From: Tanypteryx hageni
Lineage: Eukaryota > Arthropoda > Insecta > Odonata > Petaluridae
DNA length: 64,000 nt
Direction: 5' to 3'
NCBI GenBank assembly: GCA_028673005.1
Contig: CM054112.1
Coordinates: 188,312,564-188,376,563 of the forward strand
In this document: positions 1 through 11,127 of the stretch, in pieces
How positions within the stretch are numbered: the stretch's first letter is position 1
Layout: each line of letters begins with the position of its first letter
Notes under the pieces: generated by a model
Told to the model about the DNA's origin: nothing
Database searches by the model: none
What the model saw: the letters and a program-made list of their open reading frames with translations, nothing else
Program-made: the position numbers and the translations under genes

Positions 1-400
1 GCTACATTCCAGATGTACGTGAACCGGTATGCGTTCCATGTTTCCACGCTGGTGGTACATTTTTTATCGAATAGTTTCCTGATAAAGCTCCTTAATGGTC
101 GCTCCGAGTCTATCAAAAGTCGCAAAAAATTAAAGGGCGAAGAAATAAAAATTGTTTTTAAAATATATTTTCCCGTTTTTATTTATGCAACAAATAAAAG
201 GCTCTTATTATGAAATGATGGCGGTTTCTCCAAATTGTGCTCTATCGTATTCGGAGATTTTTACTCGCGGAGGAATTGACGGCGTATTTTTTCCGGATCT
301 TTTAGCGTTTGATTTGCAAATTCGGAAGAAGAGCAACGTCGGAGTGACTGATTCTTTGTGTTTATCTCGTCAAGGATGCTTTTCGTTTTATACACTCGCC
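1..400. other. Unrecognised AT-rich DNA
   Basis: Only short open frames occur here and none resembles a known family. No repeat, RNA gene or promoter was recognised. Confidence 0.5.
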
Positions 401-402
401 AA

Positions 403-680
403 TTCCCCTTCCCCCTCCGTCCTCTCGTGATTCAAACCCATCGTCGCCTCTCTCTTCACTCCAACCTTTTCCTCTCCCCGCCCCCTCCTCTCTTCTCCGC
501 CACGGTTACTCTCCCCCTTTCGCTCTCTCCTCTCAATCGTCGTTTATCTCCTCTTCGATATATCTTCTCTCACATCCCTTCCCTAGACCCTGTAGCCTCT
601 CAGCACGCTTTTCACCCTCTTATTCCTTCCTCTCATACCTTTTCTCCACCTCTCTCACTTCCTCTCTCTAATATATCCGC
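403..680. repeat. Pyrimidine-rich low-complexity tract
   Basis: The plus strand is almost entirely C and T, with short CTCTCC and TTCCTC units and no clean period. Open frames across it are rich in Ser, Pro, Leu and Phe, which the composition alone explains. Confidence 0.8.
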
Positions 681-1740
681 CCATGTTCCGCCGTTGCCAA
701 AACAAAGGGTCCGATATAGATCTCTTAAGCTTTCGTTGGATTAGAATCCCAAATCTGCAAATGAGCGGAAAGGGTTGTTCGGACAATCCATCTGACGGAA
801 TCTCCTGTCCAACACGAAATACGCAGTCAACTTTCAAGCAGCGCTACTCGAAAAACAGATCGTCTCGTCGTATCGAATTTTCGCGCACCTGACCTTCGAT
901 TCGATGTCGGAAGGTAAACGCTCGCGAGTTTCGATTAAGCAAGTAATCGATTTGGAATCGAATGACATGCTCTTCGTTTTCCGGCTAAGATGCCGGTCTA
1001 TAAGATCGTTAGCTAGAAACATTTGTTTACTTATAAATGACTCAAGTAGGTACTCGGGAAGTTTCGAAATGTGCACATGGAGAAGAGCGCCTCTGAAAAT
1101 AAAATGGACGGATAGAGTGAACAAATGAGGAAGCGTTTAGTAGATTAGTGGAGAAGATTGATAACGCATAAGAATGCGGATGGAAAAGTGGATCGGGCAT
1201 TTCCTTGCGAGCGACTCCGTGATTAAAGACGTTGTTCGAAGGAAAACTTGTAGGAAGAATGGAAATTTTCATCGGGTAGAAGACTTGAAGAGGGATAGTT
1301 AAGATAAAATTAAGGTTAAGGGGAATAGATGAGTGCGCGGGACACGGTTTAACCTTTAATCATTGCCTTTTTGCGAACAGATTAGTTATGACGTTCAAGT
1401 AGCTAAAAGATGACTCTCAATCCAGTTAAGCTGAACGCTGCAACCACGACGGCGCAAACCCATTGCCCACGTTCACAAATCGTCTTCGATATTGGGAGTC
1501 CGGTAGGTCACTTGACACACTCTAATGGACGAAACGTAAGTCCGAATCATGGTGATGCGAAGTTATTTAATAAAATTTACCTTCTCGTAATCGAAGAGAG
1601 AGATTGATGGTTAATTTTTAACCATATTCGAAGATACCGCGATAGTTCAGTTCCGTTTTCCTTAGCTTCCACGCGGTTAGCGTGATACAAAAGGACATCA
1701 CCCACGAGCGAACTTTTATCTTCCAATCTCTCTTTTTGGC
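681..1740. other. Unrecognised non-coding DNA
   Basis: Short overlapping open frames occur on both strands (the longest is under 100 codons), none recognisable. No repeat boundary was seen. Confidence 0.4.
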
Positions 1741-1925
1741 AGTGGATCAAATCACCGGTCACCCACAAACCGTTAGGCGGGACGGCGTCCTTGCCCTCCA
1801 AGTCGCTCGGGGCGAGAGATATGGAGAGCGTTGTTGACGGTGCGGAAAGTGGCGACCGCTCGCAGGGCTGCCCACGCGTAAAAGGTGCCATCCGTGTCTT
1901 TCGCCTCTTCCCATTTTTTCACTCC
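1740..1925 (-). other. Possible minus-strand exon (high GC3 patch)
   Basis: Read on the minus strand, about 1805 to 1745 gives a protein-like stretch (SDLEGKDAVPPNGLWVTGDL) with mostly G/C-ending codons. A pyrimidine run ending in an AG sits just upstream, at about 1806-1830, and could be an acceptor. A second frame (1773-1925) is also open with high GC3, so the coding frame is uncertain. I do not recognise the peptide. Chance openness in a GC-rich patch is a real alternative. Confidence 0.2.
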
Positions 1926-1999
1926 CTTCCCCTCTCCTCCTCTCGGCCCGCGAACTTTCTTTCCACTCCGCCGTTGCACGTTCTTAGTCCTTAGATATT

Positions 2000-3030
2000 A
2001 CGTCTGCCCACGGATGCGTCGACCGGTTTTCACCTTCGAAGATGTGTCTGGCATTGAGAAGATCTCTCTCCCCCTGAGGTTAGAGACATCGCGAAAATGC
2101 TTTTCGGAATTCCGCGCATATTCTCCCCATCGCTATTTTTATTTCCTTTTTAATGCCTTCCCTGTATCCCTTTAACTTCGACGTGGAAATAGTTTTTTTT
2201 GTTCCTTTCTTTCTCTCTTGTGATGGACGCTCCGCGTCCTTTCTTCTTTTTTCTTTGTTGGTGTAACTGTTTTGGGCACTTTTAAAGGAAATTTCAACTT
2301 TTTGAAGGATATATTTGGCGCAAAGTTCAGTTTTCCGAACTGCTATTCCTTATGCAATTGTATAGCGAAATGGGAATGGATTTGAGACGCCGAGACATGC
2401 CATTCCAAACCGTTAAAAATAAAACTAAATAATGGAGAGATCATCGATGCTGAAACGTAAAGTTGTCCATAAACCGTATATTCGCGTCTTAAATTTTTTG
2501 TTCGTTATTCTTCCTTGTTAGGGAATTGGAAGCTGGATAATGCCACCCCTTCATGTCTTCTCTCTCTCTTCCTCCACCTCCTGCTTCTGGCTCTATCTCT
2601 TTCCTTTCTCATTCTTCCAGTTGTAGTTCCTTTTAGCATCCGCTTCTTGTTTAAAAAATAAAGCTTTCCCGAAAAGAAGTAAGGTTTCTTCCGCGATGAG
2701 GTTGAATGTTGAGTTTGGCGAAGATTTGAGCTTCACTCACAAAATAATGATTCCAGAACGTCGTCTTCTCTCCTCGCTTCTTTTTGTGTCCGTGAAGGGG
2801 AATGGAAGTGTGAAATAATTGTCGACGAAGCGGAATGCTTTTTGATCTAGAGATCCTTCAATGGATGCGTTGCTATTGCAACTCGCTTTTCATTCCTCTC
2901 GAGTTGGCAAAATGCCCGAACGTTTTATAGAGCGATGATGTCGGGATGGAGTTTTTACTATAGGAACTATTCCTAGGAATACGGAAATAAGTTGACCTCT
3001 TCTGTTGTATCGTAGCTTAATGGGTATTGT
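2000..3030. other. Unrecognised non-coding DNA
   Basis: AT-rich DNA with a short CT-rich patch at about 2555-2620. No coding frame, RNA gene or repeat boundary was recognised. Confidence 0.4.
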
Positions 3031-3033
3031 ATA

Positions 3034-3244
3034 CTATAGGTCCTTAACAATCGCGGGGGTTACGTTCTTGAAAATCATCGCTTATGTCAAATCCGCGAAT
3101 GTTACAACACCACTGCTTACGACTGGCGCATGACGCCGCGGATTAAACTCGCAGATAGTCAAGTTTGTATATCGCGAATGACAAATCGGTATTCATAGAA
3201 ATCGCTCGAGAATGACCAAAACCGCGAATGTTAAGTGTTCACTG
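3034..3244. mobile_element. pogo/Tigger-like MITE (degraded)
   Basis: The left end reads CTATAGGTCCTTAACAATCG and the reverse complement of the right end reads CAGTGAACACTTAACATTCG. These are imperfect inverted termini that share the CTTAACAxTCGCGG core. This resembles the CAGTGGTCCCT...CGCGG ends of pogo/Tigger elements. A TA dinucleotide precedes the left end, but the right flank reads TG, so the target duplication is not intact. Several CGCGAATG motifs lie inside. There is no coding capacity. Confidence 0.5.
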
Positions 3245-6018
3245 TGATTGACTAAGTTAGTCGTGATATAAAATATCCGGCCCAGCGAGCGAATTCTATT
3301 CGAAATTTATTTATATTATGTCGATTAATTGGTTGAGGTAATGCACTGACTGACAATGAGACCGGCAAAATCCTAAAGCAATCTTTATCGGCCAAAAAAA
3401 TTAATAATTTCAGTGCTATTTCCTGTGCATGTTTTGTTCATGCGCACAGGTCCCTAGGCTCGGGAAAGAAATTTTTCACCCGTTTTAATGGAATTGAACA
3501 ATCCATTTCCAACAATTTTTTCGTCAGAATAGGATCGAGTCTCGCGAAATAACGAGATATCGTAGGAATTTTTGGAGAAATGCCTATAAGCGATAATAAA
3601 AGCGACTTATATGCGAAAGGATTCATCGTATGTGTATTTAAATTTTTTATGTAAAAAAAGCTTTTTAGCCTCATACCAAAGAGTAAACACATATATGCGC
3701 GCGCAGATATGGTGACGAATTTCTATTTCGCAGAGGAAAGAATATTTTTAATTCGGCGAAATCGAACCTTGAACAATCGGTTTCAAGGAGAGTCGGCGGA
3801 AACGCAGCTTTTTTCCTTCTTCCATTGTCTCTAAAAATTTGAAAGTGAACGAAAATTTTTTTCGAAATATCTTGTGATTATCCACTATGGATATCCGTAA
3901 AAATATCCCATCCAGAGAGAGAGACGGAAGGGAAAATAAGGCAGGAAGCATCCCTTTTTCACAGGTCCAATAGGAACATCGTCATCAGTGGAGGTGAAGG
4001 GGCAGGCGGTAGGGACGTGGATAAGAGGGGATTGCATTGCTGAGGGGAAATGAGATCATTCCATCGGACTGATGCGGCGGGGTCGGCGTTGTTGGCTTCG
4101 GCGGCAGTGGCGGAGTTGGAGGCTAAACAAAACTTAATTTCTCCGCGTTGAACGGCATGCGTCGAATAAAGACTCTCCTTCAATTCTAAACTATACCATC
4201 TAAAAGGACAGTTTAATATTTGTAATTCGTCCTAGTGGGATTCGCGAATATTCGTTGCGAACAAATCAGAAGCTTTGTATACCTCCGCAGTATCCATATA
4301 AATTATAAAGGAGACCTATTATTTCAGAGCTGGAGGCGGTAATATAATCGACCGAATAGTATATATATGTCCATACCTGCTCTTAACACTTACTCTCAAT
4401 TCGAGACAAGTTACACAGTAACTCCAAACGTGTAGTTATAAATGTAACTCTTCCTTTTAATAAGATCACATAAACCTTCAACAGGGAACTGACAGGAATT
4501 AGATTTCATTATACTATGAAATTGCCTCCAGAGGGTAACGGTACCTGGTACTTTAATTACTCAAAGCAAATAAGAATATTTGCGCTCTTTTAGAAAGTAA
4601 TTAGGGAGTTTGGGAGAGACTAAGCACCGAAATATATAGACAAAAACTTAAATTGTTAAAGGATTAGTGCCGACTCTAGAATGCCATCCCTCACCGCGGA
4701 ATTATCTCCAAGTTAATGAATATCAAGTTTTATTTATGGAACGACCTTTCCTACGCTGCTTCTTCCATCCGGTATCCGGATTAATTAAACTGGATGACAG
4801 CTCGGTGCATCTGGCTCTCGTTCAAGGAATACGCCATCGTCCTCCCATCCTATCGTTCGCTTCACGATTCGCCGGACAAGAGAGACGTTTTCCTCGAATA
4901 GGAGAATTTTTGCCTTCGGGGTGAAGCTCGGATATCACGCACGGACTCGGCCACCAGTGACATTCTCGTGCCAGATAGTGGCGACAGATCACGGGTCTTA
5001 AGGTGAAATTTTATTTCGGGCTAAGCCCTTGTATAATTATCAGTTTGCTAAATTTTCACTCGTCAAAGTTGTGCCGGTACATGTTTTTCTATTTATTAAA
5101 AGCAACCGCCTCAAACGACTTTTTGATCCTGTGAAGGGGCGACCTCATTTTCCTTCGGGACGAAAGTGAAAGTTTTTCATCCCTTTCACTAGGTCTGCGA
5201 ACAACAGAAAGACAGAACAACGGAGAAATGCCAGATAAAAAGTGAAGTCTCGTATACTTCATTTCTTGCTGCCAATTTTGCGGATGTGAGAAACGATCTT
5301 TCACGGTGTATTTCCCACAGTACAAAAACCAGGTTAGAGGAGAAGTTACATTTTGGAGAAGACTCCACGACGGTGCATATGTCTCTGCTGGACAGGAATT
5401 GTGTGCGAATATCTCACTATCAACTGCTTTTGAGTAGAGTTCTGTTTTAATTTGTACATCAATTGGCGCTTTTGTGAAATTGATCGACAAAATTTCAGTA
5501 GAAATGCTTATAAATTGGTCTATTATAATTAATCTTTAATGCTTCGAAAAACTACAGCTCAAAATGTAAAATACCTAAAACAATGTAAACGCTTACTTTT
5601 AATCGGAATATCACGGGAAAAGTGACTAATGACACTTATAGGCTCAAAGCCACTTCGGTGGTTATAATAGTCATATAGGTAGTGGAGAAAGAATCGAAAC
5701 GCATCTGAAAACGTCGATGTAGATAAATAAACGTATAAATACGCTCCGTACACCTGTTGGGAATCTTTTAAGCCAGCTTTTTCAATCGTTTGTCCGTTTT
5801 CACGGGAAATGGATGAGATGGAAATCTGTTTATTGTAGTTCAGCGTAACGGTTTTCTCTTTCTCTCTTTAATAGTGATTGCAACACAAAGGATGGGGTGG
5901 GACAGAATGGATGCTCTTTTTCCAACTCTTTCTCTTATACTTTCCCACGATGACGCCCTCTTCTCTCGTTTTGTGATGGTTCGACGTCCACACTCGCTGA
6001 CTTTCCAGTGGTTTCTGT
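3245..6018. other. Unrecognised non-coding DNA
   Basis: The longest open frame is 133 codons on the minus strand (5089-5490). It matches no family I know and has no clear splice sites or low-complexity explanation. Another open frame lies at 4667-4924 on the plus strand. I see no repeat boundary, RNA gene or promoter. Confidence 0.35.
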
Positions 6019-6026
6019 AGTTAAGC

Positions 6027-8217
6027 CAGTGGTTCTCAAGCTTTTGGTGCTCGCGGCACAATTTGGATATTCACTTTTTTCGCGGCACACTAGAATTACA
6101 TTTGAATAAAGAACTAAAATTTATCATAAAAATATATATATTTTTATATTATATCGACCAAATTAATTTATGATATCGTAAAACAACAAATGCTGAAGCT
6201 TTGTAAAAAATCTATTTTAAAATCTTACGTAATGTGACACTTGAACTTTGCGTTTTCTAACGATTACACTGATATTAAGACGTATCCGTGATAAGCAGAT
6301 TCTCATTTCATCTTCAACACAGTTTAGCCATCCCTTTTTTCTGCATTTAATGTTTGTAACTGTCGAGAACTACAACTCACACAAATAAGATGTAGAAAAC
6401 TACATCAAAACTGCCAAAGCTTTTTTCGCGATTTCTGACTATTCTTCTCTAACAGAAATCCAGAACATATCCAGAGACAATTCGGCGCACTTGATTTTCA
6501 GAGTGCGATCACTTGAAAGAGAAACTAACTCTTCTCCTTCGTAGAGAGTAAAAACACGCAAGTCAGTTGTCACTGGTGTGAATGGGTCGTATTTCTCTGT
6601 AGTCAAGGATGGAAAGTATCGCTCGATATTGTGCTCTAGAGTTGCTAAATGCTCCACCATGAGAGCAACAATTTCTTTAGTATGGGTTTTTGGAATCAGA
6701 GGAAGCATTTCAAGATTACCCTCTCTAGCTCTCTTTTTCCAGATGACTATTTTTCTCTGCAATGCCAGTAGATTATCCGTAGAAGTCAGGATGTTTTCAT
6801 TCCGCTCTTGCATGCTGCCATTCACACTATTCAGATACCTAAATATTTCTGCCAAATATGGTAATTTTGCCCACCAAAGTTCACAGCTAAGATATTCACA
6901 GAAATCACTGTTCCCCATTTCAAAAAATAGTAACATCTCTTCTTTAAGTTCATATACAGGAGCCAACACTCTTCCACTTGACAGCCATCTTATTTCTGTG
7001 TGTAAAACTAAATATTTTTACTGCGAATCCATAGCATTACAAATGTTTGAAGAGGCGGGTCTTTGGAGGTCTTGATTTAACAAAATTAATCATTCCGACA
7101 ACTTGGTCTAATACAGAGTTCAAGTGAACTCCTAATGTCTTTCCAACAAGGGCTTCCCTGTGCAAAAAACAATGGGTTGTTATTGTAGTTGGATTCTGTT
7201 GTTTTACAAGTGAGAGGAAGTCTTTGACAGATCCCAACATGGATGGAGCACCGTCGATACAAATTTCTGCACATAAAAATTGACTAATTATTTCATTTTC
7301 ATGAATGGAGCAAACAAATGCTAATTTGTGCTTTGCCCCTAATATAGGTTGACTCGTCAACTTGCAAAGCACAGTCTGACATTTTAAGCTTATTAGAAAC
7401 ATTTCCCTCTGTTAGATCACATATCTTCTAACCACCTTCGAATTGAAATCATTAGAAAGCGGAATTTTGGCAATTTCTTGTTCCGATTGATCACCGAGCA
7501 TTATCCTAGCTATCGCACTGCACGCAGGCAAAATAAGTGGCTCAGGTATAGTGTGGGGCTTCATTTTTTGAATTATGATTTCTGCTACCTGATCAGAAGC
7601 AACTTGAACTTTATCAGACACTTGAACGTTTTTTTCGAAGCAACTCGCTTGTTTAGAATGCAGTTCCATCAACCTTTTGAAGTAGTTCAAATCTTTTCCT
7701 CCAATGTGTGCATGTTTTTTTGGAGAAATGTCGCTTCAATTTGCTGGGAACCCTGGCTTCGTTCGATAATTTCTCACCGCACACAACACACATTGAAACA
7801 GGGCAATCTTGATCTCTACACCAAGAAAAGCCCAGACTCAAATAACTGTCCATATACTTGCGAGAAATCTTAGAAATCTTACTTGGCTTGGTCCTGCTCG
7901 TACTGGGTTTTTCCTTAATATGTTCTTCATATTTTTCACCGTTATGTTTTCTTGTAATATATCTGTCCAACGAGAACCAATCAGTTGTCTATGACTCATG
8001 ACAATTCTGACAACGTTGTTGCCAGGCTTACTGTTTACGCGCCTTCCAAAGAAGTGATACTTTTGGATTGGATTCAACTAGTCTTAATACTGTGTGTTAG
8101 TTTCTTTGTTAAAACTGGGTACATAATCGGTGGAATACGCTCATGTTTGCAATTTTCTCTTCTAAGTCTCGCGGCACACTTGGGAAATGTTCGCGGCACA
8201 CCGGTTGAGAACCACTA
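6027..8217 (-). mobile_element. hAT transposon, full length, inactive
   Basis: The left end begins CAGTGGTTCTCAAG and the reverse complement of the right end begins TAGTGGTTCTCAAC, matching at 12 of 14 positions. Both ends carry subterminal CGCGGCAC repeats (about 6052-6089 and 8168-8200). The flanks are agttaagc on the left (6019-6026) and ggttaagc on the right (8218-8225), an 8-bp target duplication with one change, as expected for the hAT superfamily. The interior holds a broken ZBED5/SCAND3-like transposase on the minus strand. The inner motifs make the superfamily call firm. Confidence 0.9.
6217..7970 (-). pseudogene. ZBED5/SCAND3-like hAT transposase pseudogene
   Basis: A hAT transposase would excise and insert the element by recognising its termini. 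The reading starts at 7970 with DRYITRK, but the start codon is TTG rather than ATG. A BED-type zinc-finger region follows (C61, C64, then PSKLKRH ending at H81). The frame then shifts, and NYFKRLMELHSKQ continues from 7690. The catalytic-type DEST motif (about 7358-7347) lies in a different frame from the downstream CIDGAPSMLG motif (D at about 7255) and HCFLHREAL. The sequence normally between them is largely missing. The C-terminal part (6969-6439) includes the conserved KRKIVIWKKRAREGNLEM-like stretch. It runs into the dimerisation region, where in-frame TAG stops occur at 6441-6439, 6402-6400 and 6372-6370, with recognisable STSYLCE between the last two. The reading ends at 6217. Several frameshifts, a deletion and three stops make this clearly inactive. 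Confidence 0.9.
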
Positions 8218-8225
8218 GGTTAAGC

Positions 8226-8681
8226 ATGGGCTTTTACGTCTTTTTTTCTAAAAGTCCCACTTTGAAACTTATTTATTTTAATTTATATAACCGACCTTGC
8301 TTAAAGGACGAACTCTGGAATGCATCTTCATATTTTTTACTTCTATTAGAGAGAGCCTTACATAGCAATACCACTATAGTAAAATACTAATATATCAAAT
8401 TATTGTCTACCAAAATAATATTATTGGTCATTATCCGCATTCTTGAAAACCTTTAAACCTACCAGCTGTTGAGGGATAATGCATGCGCATCGAAGGGGAG
8501 ATAAATTCCTTCCAGGACATAGTTACCTAATAATGCCGCCCTTTCGTATTTGCTTTTGTTTGCCGCCATATATAAAAGCATGTATTCACACTAAACACCA
8601 TGAAATATTTATAAATAACTCAGATAGCCTTTGACGGCTTTTTACAACGAGATTGATAACGATAGCAAAGAAGAACACGCA
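8226..8681. other. Unrecognised AT-rich DNA
   Basis: Only short open frames occur here. No repeat boundary, RNA gene or promoter was recognised. Confidence 0.4.
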
Positions 8682-8750
8682 CCTTGGCAGGATTCGCTCC
8701 CGCTACTCTAGCATAAGGAGCCAAACACTCGAACCACCCATCTGCCGAGG
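8682..8750 (-). repeat. tRNA-like sequence, probably SINE-derived
   Basis: On the minus strand the 5' end CCTCGGCAG pairs with the 3' end CTGCCAAGG, a 9-bp acceptor-like stem with one G-T pair. The interior has a D-arm/A-box-like segment (GTGGTTCGAGTGTTTGGCTC) and a T-arm-like segment (GGGAGCGAATCCTGCC). The anticodon arm is poorly formed and the B box is degenerate, so this is a relic rather than a tRNA gene. No second copy was seen in the window. Confidence 0.45.
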
Positions 8751-8759
8751 TCTATTCAA

Positions 8760-9240
8760 CTCCTAATTCGATTTTCCTGCGGAAAAATTGTTTTTTTGTC
8801 AATCTTGAAAGGTTAGTCGAAGATCAGGTTCATAGAGTAGGAGTGTAAAAGCGAACCATTCGTGTCTAAATGGGTATTTTTACCGCTCTGTTGCGCCGCC
8901 ACGGCGAAGTCTCTCTGACCCGTAGAAACGATGTGGCCAACACGTGGGAATTGAGAAGAGTTGACGTGCCCCACTGACCGTGTCGGGTGACAAAAACTTG
9001 GGAGAGGATGTCATTTGTAGCTCCATAATCTTAACAATGGCGCGACCGCTCGCATGGATCTGACTCATCCTCTGCTCCATTTATCCTCGCCCATGAACTT
9101 ATTATCCGTTCGTCATTTTTTCCGTCGCCGCAGAGGAAACTGCTCGTCCGCAATCTCGTTTCGGTCCATCATCTCTTCGAGAGGCATCCTTTACGTAAGA
9201 ATTCGTGAACCGTTGAGGTAGTTTTTTTTTGCGGCGCGAC
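8760..9240. other. Unrecognised non-coding DNA
   Basis: Short open frames on both strands only, with a moderate rise in CpG near 8880-9070. No family was recognised. Confidence 0.35.
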
Positions 9241-9244
9241 GCTT

Positions 9245-9622
9245 CGGAACTTGCAGCTCTCTCCCACCCCTCCCACAGCACTCCTATTGCCCCACCCGCT
9301 GTCTCTCTCTCTGCCAGACGCCCTCTCCCCCTCCATCCCTTCCTCCTTCCACCACTTAAACATTTATTAGTCCCCCAGCCGCCCTCACTACTCACAGGCA
9401 GCCATCTCCTTCCCAACACTCAACATCCCGACATTTATCGTCACTTATCTTTCTTCTCCCTCATCGCACTCCTTCTTCCTTTTATCAACCTTTTCTCTCT
9501 TTTCCCGCCCTCTTCCTCCTCCGTCTCCTTCCCTCCATATTCCTTCATCTCTTTCCATGTCTTTGCTCTTCCTCTTCTCATTTCTCTTATTTTTCTTCCT
9601 CTTCTTTCCTTTATCTCTACTT
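9245..9622. repeat. Pyrimidine-rich low-complexity tract
   Basis: The plus strand is C/T-rich over almost 380 bases, with irregular CTC, TTC and CCT units. Long frames on both strands (Ser/Pro/Leu-rich on plus, Arg/Glu/Gly-rich on minus) are composition artefacts. The tract continues on the far side of the hAT insertion at 9623-9892, so that element landed inside it. Confidence 0.8.
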
Positions 9623-9892
9623 CAAGGGCCGATCCAAGAGTAGGTGGGAGGGAATAAAGGGGATAATTAGCCCTCCACAAGATTTCAAAACGCCGAAAAC
9701 GATAAAATTATGCAAATAACATATCGAAGGAATGTTTTTTACTGTATTTATTTTTTACAAAATGATATCTCTTTCCTTTTTACAAATTAAAATCTCTATG
9801 CTTCTGAAGATATTTCAAATATTATGTAGTTTATTTTTTCATCTTTGATTCCACCCTTCCCCTCCTAAGACTGAAGCCTCGATCCGTCCTTG
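9623..9892. mobile_element. Non-autonomous hAT element (270 bp)
   Basis: The left end CAAGGGCCGATCCA and the reverse complement of the right end CAAGGACGGATCGA match at 11 of 14. The flanks are ctctactt (9615-9622) and ctctacct (9893-9900), an 8-bp duplication with one mismatch. The interior is AT-rich without coding capacity. The ends resemble the CAGGGxCGGATCCA type common among hAT MITEs. Confidence 0.75.
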
Positions 9893-10135
9893 CTCTACCT
9901 CCCTCCATTTCCTTCCTTTTCCCCTTTCTCTCATCCGATTCCTTCCCTTTTCCTCCGTTTCCTGCCCTTCTCTTCCCCACCTTGCATCCCTTCTCTCTCC
10001 TGTTCCCTCCTTTGTCCCGCCGACATTTTCTCACCTCGCCCCCGCTTTCCCATTTCTTCCCGCCTTCCCTCCCTTTTCCTTCGACGCCCTTCTTTTTCCC
10101 ACGTCCACACCCTTTCCGTCATTTCTTTCGCCCTC
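9893..10135. repeat. Pyrimidine-rich low-complexity tract
   Basis: C/T-rich on the plus strand, continuing the tract before 9622. Open frames here are compositional. Confidence 0.8.
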
Positions 10136-10139
10136 TTAA

Positions 10140-10831
10140 CCGACCGCGACGGGGATTCTGTGGTCCAGACGGCACGCAGCCGCCTCCTCGCTCACGAGGC
10201 GTTTCGAAAAGAAGCGAGTATAGGAAAGGGGGGAAAATGAAAGCGGAGGAAAGAGGAAGTGGACCCGAATGAAAATTTTATGGGTCTTCCTGCCGACCAG
10301 ACTCCGCACGCGTTCTGACGGTCAATTTTTCTCCCGTCGCCTTTGTTGTGTTTAGGAATCGGGTTACCCACGGTATCGGAATAGTTTAAGCCCTTCAGGG
10401 AAAACTATGCGAACCTTTATAGAAGCGTGTCCATAGGGCCGGTCTCGGGAGGGGGTGTGGTGAAAATAGGTGCGGTCCCTTCAAAGTCGATTATTACGGG
10501 CGTGTTGGGACGACGGCCCGGCGCGTTTTAGACCATGAAACACAAAAAAAGGAAAATTTTCCGCGGCGTTTTTGTCTCGATTTTTGAGTCTTTTGTCGGT
10601 TCGCGCGGCGGCCATGTTTGTTGCAAATGGCGGCTATTTTTTGGGAACGCCTAAAAATTTTTTTATGGCTGGTTAATCGAACGAATCCGTTGAACGTTGG
10701 TGTTTACTTAGCGATTTCGGAGTTTAAGTAAATTTTATTTGTTGCTCTTTTTTGAGTTTATTTTCCTCGTTGAGTTCTGTCACTCGGTAGGATAGTTCAC
10801 GTTGTAGTTGATGTCTCGTTTATATGATCCT
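10140..10831. promoter_or_regulatory. CpG-rich block with YY1-like motifs
   Basis: GC and CpG rise relative to the surroundings. GCGGCGGCCATGTTTG and CAAATGGCGGC (about 10606-10636) contain GCCAT/ATGGC cores of YY1 or fly PHO sites in opposite orientations. No open frame worth calling accompanies them. Treating this as promoter-like is inference; it may simply be GC-rich intergenic DNA. Confidence 0.2.
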
Positions 10832-11119
10832 CAGCGCCGGATTTAAGTTTTTGGCGCCCATAGGCACTGTTTTCCGGTGCACCTTTTTCTCTTTAAAAAT
10901 ATAATATAAATATAAAAATAATACACGATATTGAAAAGTGGTGAAAAACTTTTCCATTGTAGTCAAATTCTGGGGTCCCGTAGATATTTTGCGCCTTTTA
11001 TGATTAGACGCATTTCTTACATTTCATAATTTGGTGCTCTCACACTTGGTGTTAGGCGCCTTTCATAATTTGGCGCCCTAGGCAGTTGCCTATGTTGCCT
11101 ATGCGTGAATTCGACACTG
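10832..11119. mobile_element. Non-autonomous hAT element (288 bp)
   Basis: The left end CAGCGCCGGATTTA and the reverse complement of the right end CAGTGTCGAATTCA match at 10 of 14. Both ends carry subterminal GGCGCCC...TAGGCA motifs. It is flanked by a perfect 8-bp duplication atgatcct (10824-10831 and 11120-11127). The interior is AT-rich and has no coding capacity. Confidence 0.88.
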
Positions 11120-11127
11120 ATGATCCT

